DNA from: Methylobacterium sp. NEAU K
GTDB taxonomy: Bacteria; Pseudomonadota; Alphaproteobacteria; Rhizobiales; Beijerinckiaceae
DNA length: 64,000 nt
Assembly (NCBI RefSeq): GCF_030700285.1
Contig: NZ_JAUYZJ010000025.1
Coordinates: 1 to 64,000 of the forward strand
Direction: 5' to 3'
This document shows positions 27,725 through 35,182 of this stretch, in pieces. Both the position numbers and the translations under genes were made by a program. Positions within the stretch are counted from its first letter, which is position 1. Each line of letters opens with the position of its first letter. Under the pieces are notes generated by a model. That model was not told the DNA's origin. It did not search any database and worked only from the letters and a program-made list of their open reading frames with translations.

Positions 27725-30550
27725 ATGCACGACGCCCTGGACCCGTGCCGCCACGCGGCGCCGTCCGACTCCGCCACGCCCGATCCCCCGCCGGAGGCCG
27801 GGTTCGGCGACATCGTCCGCATGGCCCGCCGGGCCTGCGGAGCCGCGGTCGCGCTGCTCGGCCTCGCCGACGGGGACCGGCTCCGGCTCGAGGCCCGGGC
27901 CGGGCTCGTGCCCGGCCCGCTTCCGCCCGAGACGACCCTCGAGAGGATCTTCGAGCACAGCCAGGGCTGCATCCCCGTCGGGCCGGGACTCCTCGTCATC
28001 CCCGACCTGGCGCAGGATGCGCTGACCCGCGACGGCCGGCCGCCGGCGGCCGCACCGTCCCCGCGCTTCTGCGCCGGGGCGCCCCTGGAGACACGGGCGG
28101 GCGAGCGCCTCGGCATCCTCTGGGTGATCGACCATGCCCCCCGCCCCGGGGGGCTGGGGGCGGAGGAGGCCGAGGATCTCTCCGCCCTCGCCCGGCTGGC
28201 CGTGGACCGGCTGGAGCTGCGGCGGACGCGGGCGGAACGCGACCGCACCCTGGCCCAGCGCGGCGTGGTGGCCTCCGTGCTGGCGGCCCTGGCGGAAGCC
28301 GGGGGCGACCTGCAGGCGATCCTCGACCTCCTGGTGGCGGCCGCCATGGATGCGGTGCCGGAGGCCGAGGGCGGCGGCATCGAGATGCGCGAGGGCGCGG
28401 AGCTGGTCTACCGCTCGGGGGCCGGCACTCTCGCCCGCCACGTCGGCCTGCGCCTGCCGCTCGCCGGCAGCCTGTCGGGAGCCGCGTTGACGGGCGGTAT
28501 CGCGATCCTCAGCCCCGATGTGTGGGCGGATCCGCGGGTGGCGCACGACCTGCTCCCGGTGCTCGGGATGCGCTCGGCCCTCTACGTGCCGGTGCGCCGC
28601 GGCGGCGAGGCGGTGGGCATCCTCAAGCTGCAATCGGCCCGGGTCGACGCCTTCACGCGCGACGATCTAGAGATCGCGCAGCTGATCGCCGGCACGGTCG
28701 CCTCGGGGCTCGCCGAGGCCGGGGAGGCCGAGGCCCGGCGCGCCACCCGTCGCAGCGAGGACCGCTACCAGGCGGTTTTCGAGGGCGCCCTGGACCACGC
28801 CATCGCGGTGATGGACCGCGACGGCCGCATCACCGACTGGAACGCCGCCGCAGTCCGCATCCTCGGCTGGAGCCCGGACGAGATCCGGGGCGAGCCGGCC
28901 GCGGTCCTCTTCACCCCCGAGGATCGGGCGGCCGATGTCCCGGCCCAGGCGATGCGGCTGGCCCTGGAGACGGGCCGGAGCAGCGACGAGCGCTGGCACC
29001 TGCGCCGGGACGGCACCCGCGTCTTCGCCAGTGGCGAGATGCTGGCCCTGCGCGACGACGACGGCGTGGCCACGGGCTTCCTGACGATCCTGCGCGACCG
29101 CACCGAGCAGCGCGCGGCCCTGTCGCGCCTGGAGGCGAGCGAGCGCGCCCTCGCGGTGGAACGCGCGTTCCTGGCCGCGATCCTGCGGCAGGCCCCGGTC
29201 GGCATCGTGATCGCCTACGCGGACGGGGGGAGCCTGGTGAACCTGCGCGCCGAGGCGATGCTGGGCCACGGCGCCGGCGAGCGGGCGGGAGAGGAAGCCC
29301 GCGCGGCCGGCATCGGTCCGGTCGATCCGGACGGACGCCCCTACGGCGCTGCGGACGATCCGACCCAGCGGGCGCTGCGTCGGGGCGAGACCGTCCGGGA
29401 CGCGCGCATGCTCTACCGGCGGGAACCGGAGGGCGAGCCGCGTCGCTGGGAGGTGTCGAGCACGCCGATCCCCGGGCCGGACGGGCGCCCGGCCGCGGCC
29501 GTGACCGTGCTGGTCGACGTGGAGGAGGAGCTGTGCGCCCTCGACGCGGCGCGCACCAGCCAGGCCCGGCTCGCCACCGTAATGGATGCGGTCCCGGTGG
29601 GGATCCTGCTCGCCGAGGCGCCCTCGGGCCGCATCGTCATGGGTAACCGGCGCATCCGGGACGTGCTCGGCCACGACACGCTCTACGCGGCGGTCAGCGC
29701 CGATTACGGCGCCTACGTCGCCTTCCACGCCGACGACCGGCCTGTGGCCCCGGAGGACTATCCACTCGCGCGCATCTGCGCGGGGGATGTCGACCGCGCC
29801 GAGCTGGAGGTTCGCTACCAGCGCCCCGGCGGGTCGCGCCGCTGGATCGCCATCACCGGCGAGGCGATCAAGGACGCGGCCGGCGCCACCATCGGGGCGG
29901 TGGTGGCGATCTCCGACATCGAGGCGCGCAAGCGCACCGAGGCGAACCAGGACCTCCTCAACCGCGAGCTGTCGCACCGGCTCAAGAACACCCTCGCGCT
30001 GGTGCAGGCGATCGCCGCCCAGACCCTGCGCAACGCGCCCGACATCGACGCGGCCCGGGAGTCCCTGGCCGCGCGGCTGATCGCCCTGGGCCAGGCCCAC
30101 GACATCCTGCTCGCCGGCCATGCCGAGGCCGCCAGCGTCGCCGCGGTGGTGAACGGGACCCTGGCGCTGCATCAGGACGGTCCCGGGCGGATCGGCCTCG
30201 ACGGCCCGGACCTGCTGATCGGGCCCTCGGCGGCTCTGTCGCTGGCCCTGATGCTGCACGAGCTCGCCACCAACGCGGCCAAGTACGGTGCCCTGTCCAC
30301 ACAGACGGGCCGGGTCGCGGTGACCTGGGGGGTGGCGCCCGGTCCGGCGGGACAGGAGACCTTCACGCTGGCTTGGCGGGAGAGCGGCGGGCCGCCCGTG
30401 ACCAGGCCCACGCGAAAGGGGTTCGGCTCGCGGCTGATCGAGCGCGGGCTCGCCGGGGCGGTGGGTGGCCGGGCCGTGCTCAACTACGCCCGCAGCGGGC
30501 TGGTCTGCACGCTCACCGCCCCGCTCGCGGGCTTCCGGGCCGAGTCGTAG
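27725..30550 (+). CDS. HWE-family sensor histidine kinase with GAF and PAS domains
   Basis: A 941-residue soluble sensor kinase. Order: a GAF-like domain (about 20-165; HSQGCIPVGPGLLVIPDLAQ), a second GAF (about 185-335; YVPVRRGGEAVGILKLQ), three PAS domains (AVMDRDGRITDWNAAAVRIL with TEQRAALSRLE; a middle one after AILRQAPVGIVIAY; a third with MDAVPVGILLAEAPSGRIVM), then the HWE dimerisation/phosphoacceptor helix RELSHRLKNTLALVQAIAAQ near 750 and the ATP-binding region with MLHELATNAAKYGALS and RKGFGSRLIERGLAG. The start at 27725 is by domain content; no strong ribosome-binding site. No receiver or HPt gene is adjacent, so its partner is elsewhere. PAS/GAF content suggests light or redox input, but no chromophore residue is certain. 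Confidence 0.92.
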   Translation: MHDALDPCRHAAPSDSATPDPPPEAGFGDIVRMARRACGAAVALLGLADGDRLRLEARAGLVPGPLPPETTLERIFEHSQGCIPVGPGLLVIPDLAQDALTRDGRPPAAAPSPRFCAGAPLETRAGERLGILWVIDHAPRPGGLGAEEAEDLSALARLAVDRLELRRTRAERDRTLAQRGVVASVLAALAEAGGDLQAILDLLVAAAMDAVPEAEGGGIEMREGAELVYRSGAGTLARHVGLRLPLAGSLSGAALTGGIAILSPDVWADPRVAHDLLPVLGMRSALYVPVRRGGEAVGILKLQSARVDAFTRDDLEIAQLIAGTVASGLAEAGEAEARRATRRSEDRYQAVFEGALDHAIAVMDRDGRITDWNAAAVRILGWSPDEIRGEPAAVLFTPEDRAADVPAQAMRLALETGRSSDERWHLRRDGTRVFASGEMLALRDDDGVATGFLTILRDRTEQRAALSRLEASERALAVERAFLAAILRQAPVGIVIAYADGGSLVNLRAEAMLGHGAGERAGEEARAAGIGPVDPDGRPYGAADDPTQRALRRGETVRDARMLYRREPEGEPRRWEVSSTPIPGPDGRPAAAVTVLVDVEEELCALDAARTSQARLATVMDAVPVGILLAEAPSGRIVMGNRRIRDVLGHDTLYAAVSADYGAYVAFHADDRPVAPEDYPLARICAGDVDRAELEVRYQRPGGSRRWIAITGEAIKDAAGATIGAVVAISDIEARKRTEANQDLLNRELSHRLKNTLALVQAIAAQTLRNAPDIDAARESLAARLIALGQAHDILLAGHAEAASVAAVVNGTLALHQDGPGRIGLDGPDLLIGPSAALSLALMLHELATNAAKYGALSTQTGRVAVTWGVAPGPAGQETFTLAWRESGGPPVTRPTRKGFGSRLIERGLAGAVGGRAVLNYARSGLVCTLTAPLAGFRAES

Positions 30551-30579
30551 GCGTCCGGGCGATCGATGGGTCGATCTGA

Positions 30580-30834
30580 TCAGTCCGGGATCGCGAAGCC
30601 GATCGACAGGCACAGGGCGGCCACGGCGGTGAGCGCCAGGACCGCCTGACGGATCTGATGCCAGCGCGCCGCGCGGGCCCGCTCCTCCGGGCTGGCGCCC
30701 AGGCACAACTCGTCGTCGAAGCCCTTCACGAAGGATTCGAAGCTCGGGAAGGCCCGCCGGGCGAGCCACAGCCACGCGCCGACGGCGATCAGGCTGAGGG
30801 CCCAGCCCCCGTAAGTAAACGCATCGTCCAGCAT
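30580..30834 (-). CDS. Small two-TM membrane protein, 84 aa
   Basis: An uncharacterised protein with two hydrophobic helices (YGGWALSLIAVGAWLWLARR and AVLALTAVAALCLSIGFAI) joined by an acidic, charged loop (FDDELCLGASPEERARAARW). The ATG at 30834 is preferred over an in-frame GTG at 30843 because GGAAGG lies ten bases before the ATG. It is convergent with the HWE kinase. No family recognised. Confidence 0.65.
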   Translation of the reverse strand: MLDDAFTYGGWALSLIAVGAWLWLARRAFPSFESFVKGFDDELCLGASPEERARAARWHQIRQAVLALTAVAALCLSIGFAIPD

Positions 30835-30904
30835 CCGGCGCACGCCTTCCAGCCTACGCCCCCCTCGATCACTCCACTACGTTAAGGTGAAGACATTGCC
30901 TAGA

Positions 30905-30935
30905 TCGCCCGCCGGCTCCGGCGGGCGACTTTTTG
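30905..30935 (+). terminator. Intrinsic terminator with no obvious plus-strand gene
   Basis: TCGCCCGCCG paired with CGGCGGGCGA and then CTTTTT, a rho-independent terminator in the plus direction. Both flanking genes are on the minus strand, and the nearest plus-strand gene ends 355 bp upstream. It may end a small RNA, or serve as a hairpin terminator for rlmB read on the minus strand. Confidence 0.7.
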
Positions 30936-30961
30936 TTGCCGGACATGTCCCGGCAGCGGAT

Positions 30962-31774
30962 TCAGGCCTGCGGGCGACCCAGCGCGTAGAGCGTGATGGC
31001 GGCGGCGTTGGACACGTTGAGGCTGCGGATCGCCCCCGAGAACGGGATCCGGGCCAGGACGTCGCAGCAGCTCCGCGTGCGCTCGCGCAGGCCCTTGCCC
31101 TCCGCCCCCAGGACGATCACCAGCGGCCGGGCGACGGTCAGCGTATCGAGGCTCGCCGGCGCGTCGGAATCGAGGCCGATCCGGGTGAAGCCCCGCTCGC
31201 CCAGCGCGATCAGCGCCTCCGCGAGATTGCGGACGGTGACGAACGGCACGTGCTCCAGGCCGCCCGAGGCGGATTTCGCCAGGACGCCGGTGGCGCCCGG
31301 CGCGTGCCGCACCGTGGTGACGATGCCGGCGACCCCGAAGGCCGCGGCCGTGCGCACGATCGCCCCGACATTGTGGGGATCGGTGATCTGGTCCAGCGCC
31401 AGCAGCAGGGCATCGGCGGGCAGCTCGTCGAGGCCGGGGGCGGGCAGGGGCTCGGCCTCGAGGTACAGGCCCTGGTGGACCGCGTCAGGCCCGAGCAGGC
31501 GCCCGATCTCGCTCGGCCGCACCAGCTCGGGGGCGATGCGCAGGGACCCGCCGAATTCCTCGGCCAGCCGGGCGGCCGCGTTCTCGGTGGCGAGCAGCCG
31601 GTGGAGGCCGCGTGCCGCGTTGCCCAGCGCCTGCGCCACCGGATGCCAGCCGTAGAGCACCGTGACGCCCTCGCCCGGACCGGCCTCGGGCCTGGGTCCA
31701 CCGGGGCGGCCGCCGGGCCGGAAACCGGGGCGGCGCGGGCTGGCGGGACGTCCGTCGTTGCGGCGGACTGTCAT
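30962..31774 (-). CDS. rlmB: 23S rRNA (guanosine-2'-O-)-methyltransferase RlmB (SpoU/TrmH family)
   Basis: A SPOUT methyltransferase of 270 residues predicted to methylate the 2'-OH of G2251 in 23S rRNA with SAM. An N-terminal basic Arg/Gly/Pro-rich leader is followed by the substrate-binding domain (VTVLYGWHPVAQALGNAARG). The SPOUT motifs are LLLALDQITDPHNVGAIVRTAAAFG (motif 1), PLVIVLGAEGKGLRERTRSCCD (motif 2) and IPFSGAIRSLNVSNAAAITLYAL (motif 3), the last forming the knot. The frame extends to 31972, but the ATG at 31774 fits the family. The RIPFSGAIRSLNVS block favours RlmB over tRNA Gm18 enzymes. Confidence 0.93.
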   Translation of the reverse strand: MTVRRNDGRPASPRRPGFRPGGRPGGPRPEAGPGEGVTVLYGWHPVAQALGNAARGLHRLLATENAAARLAEEFGGSLRIAPELVRPSEIGRLLGPDAVHQGLYLEAEPLPAPGLDELPADALLLALDQITDPHNVGAIVRTAAAFGVAGIVTTVRHAPGATGVLAKSASGGLEHVPFVTVRNLAEALIALGERGFTRIGLDSDAPASLDTLTVARPLVIVLGAEGKGLRERTRSCCDVLARIPFSGAIRSLNVSNAAAITLYALGRPQA

Positions 31775-32131
31775 CGGGACGCGATCGGGGGGCAGGGCAT
31801 CGGCTCGGCCTTCTCTGGATGGATGGGCCGTGAAACCGGGCGGCATCGCCCACGTCAAGCCGGAGCATCCGGAAAGGCTCCCGAGAAAGCCTGCTCTGCG
31901 GCTCCGATCGCGACCGCGATTCCCTGCGATCGAACCCCCGGGTTGTGGACGAAGCCTGCATATTCCCTCCAATTCATGTGCCTATCGGCCGGTCCGGGCG
32001 GGTTCGTCAGAACGAACAAGCGCTCGGTTAAGTAGGAAGATTATCAAGCTAGAATCTTTTAGAGAGTCAGTTCGGCAAGCTATATGCTGTCCCGGTTTCA
32101 CCATAGGAGGCAATGACTTGGCGAGGTTTCG
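31775..32131. other. Intergenic region with AT-rich stretch next to iteron array
   Basis: About 357 bp upstream of rlmB and of the iterons. Bases about 32030-32100 are AT-rich compared with the rest (AAGATTATCAAGCTAGAATC and following). In iteron plasmids an AT-rich stretch beside the iterons is where the duplex opens. No gene or tRNA was recognised. Confidence 0.45.
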
Positions 32132-32354
32132 CGCATCGAACTCTGCGCGCTGCCGCATCGGACTCTGCGCACGCCCGTATCGGATTCGGCGTGGATCGGG
32201 CCGGGCGACGCATTGGATTCTGCGTGGCCGCGTATGGGATTCGGCGCGGATTCGGGCCAGAGGCGGTGGATAACGGGGACGGAATGCGCGGGGCCCCCGT
32301 ATCGAACTCTGCGCAGGCCGGAGCCGGCGGATCGGCCCGTATCGAACTCTGCGT
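32132..32354 (+). repeat. Iteron array of a plasmid-type replication origin (seven 17-bp repeats)
   Basis: Seven direct copies of CG(C/T)AT(C/T/G)G(A/G)A(C/T)TC(T/G)GCG(C/T) start at 32132, 32154, 32176, 32209, 32231, 32298 and 32338. Spacings are 22, 22, 33, 22, 67 and 40 bp; 22 and 33 bp are two and three helical turns, as expected for initiator binding on one face. Copies 6 and 7 differ only in the last base. The array lies 155 bp upstream of a RepA-type initiator gene in the same orientation. It is probably the initiator's binding region and may also repress its promoter. Confidence 0.88.
32265..32273 (-). other. DnaA-box-like site within the iteron region
   Basis: On the minus strand the sequence reads TTATCCACC, eight of nine matches to the consensus TTATCCACA. 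It lies in the gap between iterons 5 and 6. DnaA boxes commonly accompany iterons in plasmid origins. Confidence 0.55.
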
Positions 32355-32509
32355 CAAGCCGGCCCGAATCATCCCCGGAGAAGCGTGGATTGCCGGGACA
32401 AGCCGGGCCGGACCGGGGCCGCGGCGCGCGAATCATGGCATGGCAGGCTCGGGCCGCGCCTCCGCCTGCCGGTGGGGGTGCGGTCCCGTGCGGCTCGGGC
32501 TGAGGGGCG

Positions 32510-33610
32510 ATGGGCATCGAGGAGAAGATCGCCGGGATCCACGACGCGGATCTGCGGGCCGAGATCGAGGCGGCGCGCGGCGGCTTCCTGTTCGCGCAGA
32601 TCGTCGAGCACGTGCTGCACCGCCAGCGCGAGCGCGACGCCCAGGCCGCAATCCTGGGGGAGCAGGAGCTCCGCCGGGCCCAGCTGTCGCGCGACCAGCG
32701 CCGCCGGGACGCGGTGCGCCTGGTGATCGAGAGCGAGCCGGCGCTGCCCTCGAGCCTGCAGCACATCCACTCTGTTCTGGCTTTGTGCGGGCTGCCCTAT
32801 CGGGATCCCGGGCCGGTACGGGAGTTCTCCCGCACCTACGGGCGCAATTCGCTGAGCCTGCTGGCCGGGCGGATCAAGGATCCGGAGACCGGTGCCTTCG
32901 AGCCCCAGGGGCTGCCCTACGGGCCCAAGGCCAGGCTGGTGCTGCTGCACCTCTGCACCGAGGCCGTGCGCCAGCGCAGCCCGACCGTGAAGGTCGCCGA
33001 GACGCTGTCGGGCTTCATGCGCGAGATGGGTTTTGCCGTGACCGGCGGCGAGCGCGGCACCATCCGGCAGTTCAAGGAGCAGCTGAACCGGCTGGCCGCC
33101 TGCACCATGCAGATCGGCCTGTGGGATGGGCGCGACAGCGCCACCACCCTCAACGTCCCGCCGTTCCGGAGCCTGGAGCTGTGGCGTCCGCGGGCCGGCG
33201 AGGGCGACGACCAGGCGGGGCGGACGGTGCGCTTCGATCCCGAATTCTACGCGACGCTGATCCAGCACGCTCTGCCGGTGGATGTGCGGGCGGCCCGGGC
33301 TTTCTCCGGCTCGGCGCGCAAGCTCGACCTGCTGTTCTGGACCGGCTACCGGCTGCGCGCCCTGCAGCGTCCGCTTCGGCTGACCTGGAACAACCTGCAC
33401 GCGCAGTTCGGGGCCGAGAACGCCTCGATCCGCAGCTTCCGGCAGGCCTTCAAGGCGGATCTGGCGCATCTGCGGGAGGTGTTTCCGCGCCTGCCGATCG
33501 TGCTCGACGACGGTGGCCTCACCCTGCATCCGGCCGATCCGAGCGCGCTCCTGGTGCCGCCGAGGCCGGGATCCGCGAAGGGAACGAGGAGCCGACGTCA
33601 AGGAACATGA
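32510..33610 (+). CDS. RepA_C-type plasmid replication initiator
   Basis: A 366-residue protein of the plasmid-encoded RepA family (RepA_C). The central core is typical: FSRTYGRNSLSLLAGRIKDP, then GLPYGPKARLVLLHLCTEAV, VAETLSGFMREMGFAVTGGE, TIRQFKEQLNRLAACTMQIG and a C-terminal winged-helix region (FWTGYRLRALQRPLRLTWNN). The ATG at 32510 follows GAGGGG closely. A large overlapping frame (32113 on) is only read-through of the iterons. It should bind the iterons upstream and recruit DnaA/helicase. The neighbours are chromosomal housekeeping genes (rlmB, uvrA within 17 kb), so the unit seems to lie in a chromosome or a very large replicon. No partition genes are next to it. Confidence 0.88.
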   Translation: MGIEEKIAGIHDADLRAEIEAARGGFLFAQIVEHVLHRQRERDAQAAILGEQELRRAQLSRDQRRRDAVRLVIESEPALPSSLQHIHSVLALCGLPYRDPGPVREFSRTYGRNSLSLLAGRIKDPETGAFEPQGLPYGPKARLVLLHLCTEAVRQRSPTVKVAETLSGFMREMGFAVTGGERGTIRQFKEQLNRLAACTMQIGLWDGRDSATTLNVPPFRSLELWRPRAGEGDDQAGRTVRFDPEFYATLIQHALPVDVRAARAFSGSARKLDLLFWTGYRLRALQRPLRLTWNNLHAQFGAENASIRSFRQAFKADLAHLREVFPRLPIVLDDGGLTLHPADPSALLVPPRPGSAKGTRSRRQGT

Positions 33611-33759
33611 GCCCGGCGTCTTGAAGGGAATACGGTCCCGTCGATCCATTCCTTTTCGAATCTTTGGAATGAGCCGAACGGCCCATGGGAATAAGTGGGC
33701 GGTATTCCCGACGTTCCCGAAACGCGCTAAATGTTCCTTCCGGTCGGAGGGAACGCCGC
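33611..33759 (+). promoter_or_regulatory. Palindromic GGAAT/ATTCC motifs before the HARE-HTH-like gene
   Basis: Two inverted repeats lie between RepA and the next gene: CATTCC (33647-33652) with GGAATG (33666-33671), and GGGAATA (33687-33693) with TATTCCC (33703-33709). Related GGGAAT/GTTCC half-sites occur nearby. They look like operator sites, perhaps for an autoregulatory DNA-binding protein. Confidence 0.45.
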
Positions 33760-34368
33760 ATGGGCCTGTCGGACGATGAGATCGAGGCCCGACTCGCCGC
33801 GCTGAGGCGGCAGCGCGAGGCGCTCGACCGGGAGATCGCCGATCTCGTGCTCTATCTGGAACTCGGCCGCCGCCTGCGCGGGGCGGGGGCGAGGCCGGTT
33901 CCGCCCGACCCGGACGAGCACGCCCCGGATCGCAGCGCCGGCCCGGCGGCCGGGCCGACCGCGAGACCCACCGCAAGGTCGGCTTCGGGACCCCGAGAGG
34001 TCCCGGCTCCCGGCCCGGCCGCCGCCCCGCGGCCCGGGCCGGAGGGGGGGGCGTCCGAGGAGGCCGCGCCGGACGGGATCCCGCCGGCGATCGCCTTCAC
34101 GGAGGATGCGGCGGGCGCCCGCCGCTACGGCCGGGCGCTGGTGGAAGCGGCCTGTGCGGCGATCGCGCAGGCCGGCCGGCCGCTGCACGCCGGCGAGATC
34201 CTGGAGACTCTGCTGGCCCGCGGCTTCACCCTGCCGGGCCGCGATCCGGTGGCGGCCCTCAACACCCGCCTGTGGAAGCGGGCCGGCCCGGGAGGGCCCC
34301 TGCGCCGCGTCGCCGAGGCCACCTACGCCCTGGCCGGGGCGCCGGACGCGGAGGCCGATCGCCCGTAG
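33760..34368 (+). CDS. Coiled-coil + HARE-HTH-like winged-helix protein
   Basis: A 202-residue protein starting at the ATG at 33760 (GGAGGGA upstream). Residues 1-45 form a charged coiled-coil-prone helix (DDEIEARLAALRRQREALDR). A long Pro/Ala/Gly linker follows. The C-terminal 75 residues (AGRPLHAGEILETLLARGFT, then LPGRDPVAALNTRLWKRA and ATYALAG) fit the HARE-HTH winged-helix pattern, a DNA- or chromatin-associated domain known from ASXL proteins and bacterial RNA-polymerase delta subunit and restriction systems. The location beside RepA and the palindromes in front suggest a DNA-binding role in control of the replicon. No direct evidence for this exists. Confidence 0.7.
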   Translation: MGLSDDEIEARLAALRRQREALDREIADLVLYLELGRRLRGAGARPVPPDPDEHAPDRSAGPAAGPTARPTARSASGPREVPAPGPAAAPRPGPEGGASEEAAPDGIPPAIAFTEDAAGARRYGRALVEAACAAIAQAGRPLHAGEILETLLARGFTLPGRDPVAALNTRLWKRAGPGGPLRRVAEATYALAGAPDAEADRP

Positions 34369-34697
34369 AGTCGGTTCCGCGCACCGCCGGCTCGACGAGA
34401 GCGCCGCCTGGGAACCGCCCGGGGCGGGAGCCCGTCGCGCCGGTCGTGGCCCGATTGGGGCGACGCACGAACCGGGCTGTTCGGAGCCGATCGTCTGGAA
34501 ATCGTGAGTCCTGCGCGAGTCGCTGGGACCGGCCGGGATCGCATCTGCGGGGACGCGTCGCGATGGCGGCGCTCGCCGCGCCGGCCGCCCAGCTCCGCGC
34601 CTTCACGCGCGGCGATCCACGCCGGCCGCACGCATGCCGTGGGCATCCGCCCGGTCCGGTCGAACCCGGGCAGCGCTCGGGTTCGACCGGACCGCTG
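34369..34697. other. Intergenic region with a strong hairpin
   Basis: About 330 bp between convergent genes. Apart from the 16-bp hairpin at its right end nothing gene-like was seen. Confidence 0.45.
34653..34693 (-). terminator. Hairpin terminator after small secreted protein gene
   Basis: A perfect 16-bp inverted repeat (arms 34653-34668 and 34678-34693, nine-base loop) immediately past the stop of the minus-strand gene at 34698. No T tract. Confidence 0.7.
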
Positions 34698-35006
34698 TCA
34701 GTTGATCAGGCAGAAGCCCGCCCCGGTGCCGACACGGCGCTCCTGCGCGCACCGGGGCCTGGGTGCCTCCGCGGGACTCTTCAGGGCGGAGGTGGTCTGG
34801 GCGGCCTCGGGCTCCGGGTGCCGGAGCGCGAGGCTGTCGAGGACGCTCCGGGAGCCGGGCTCCGGAGTCGCTGCCTCCGCCCCGGGACTCGCCGCCACCG
34901 GCTGCGCGAGGGCGGGCGGGTTCAGGCCAGCCTGTCCGGGCCGATCCTGCGCTGCGGCGGGCCCGGCCAGGGCCAGGCAGGCGGCGGCCGCGAGGAACCT
35001 GAGCAT
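34698..35006 (-). CDS. Small secreted hypothetical protein, 102 aa
   Basis: An exported protein with signal peptide MLRFLAAAACLALAGPAAAQ. The mature part is Pro/Ala/Gln-rich and probably unstructured, ending RPRCAQERRVGTGAGFCLIN with two cysteines that could pair. AGGGAG precedes the ATG. No family recognised. Confidence 0.65.
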   Translation of the reverse strand: MLRFLAAAACLALAGPAAAQDRPGQAGLNPPALAQPVAASPGAEAATPEPGSRSVLDSLALRHPEPEAAQTTSALKSPAEAPRPRCAQERRVGTGAGFCLIN

Positions 35007-35182
35007 CGACGAAGCTCCCTGCCGAAGACGTGCGGCCCGCGGATCCCGCGCGGCGGGTCGGACCGAACGGACGAGTGTGGCGGCAGCATCTTAAGAGGGC
35101 GCGAAGATTCAATCTTAACCGGATCCGAAGATCGGAGACCGGTGGCCCAAGGCTTCGATTCTGCCGGCAGCTGGCCGGTCTC

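Noticed and set aside
31900..32100. tRNA gene near rlmB/iterons as an integration site
   Set aside because: I looked for a T-loop GTTCGAATCC-like block and an acceptor stem and found none; no direct repeats (att) were seen either.
32132..32354. CRISPR array
   Set aside because: Repeats are 17 bp with short, uneven spacers of 5-50 bp and no cas genes; phasing and the RepA neighbour indicate iterons.
32113..33624. A plus-strand frame with repeated IGF/RIG-type residues
   Set aside because: The residue repeats are translated iterons; the real gene in this stretch is RepA in another frame from 32510.
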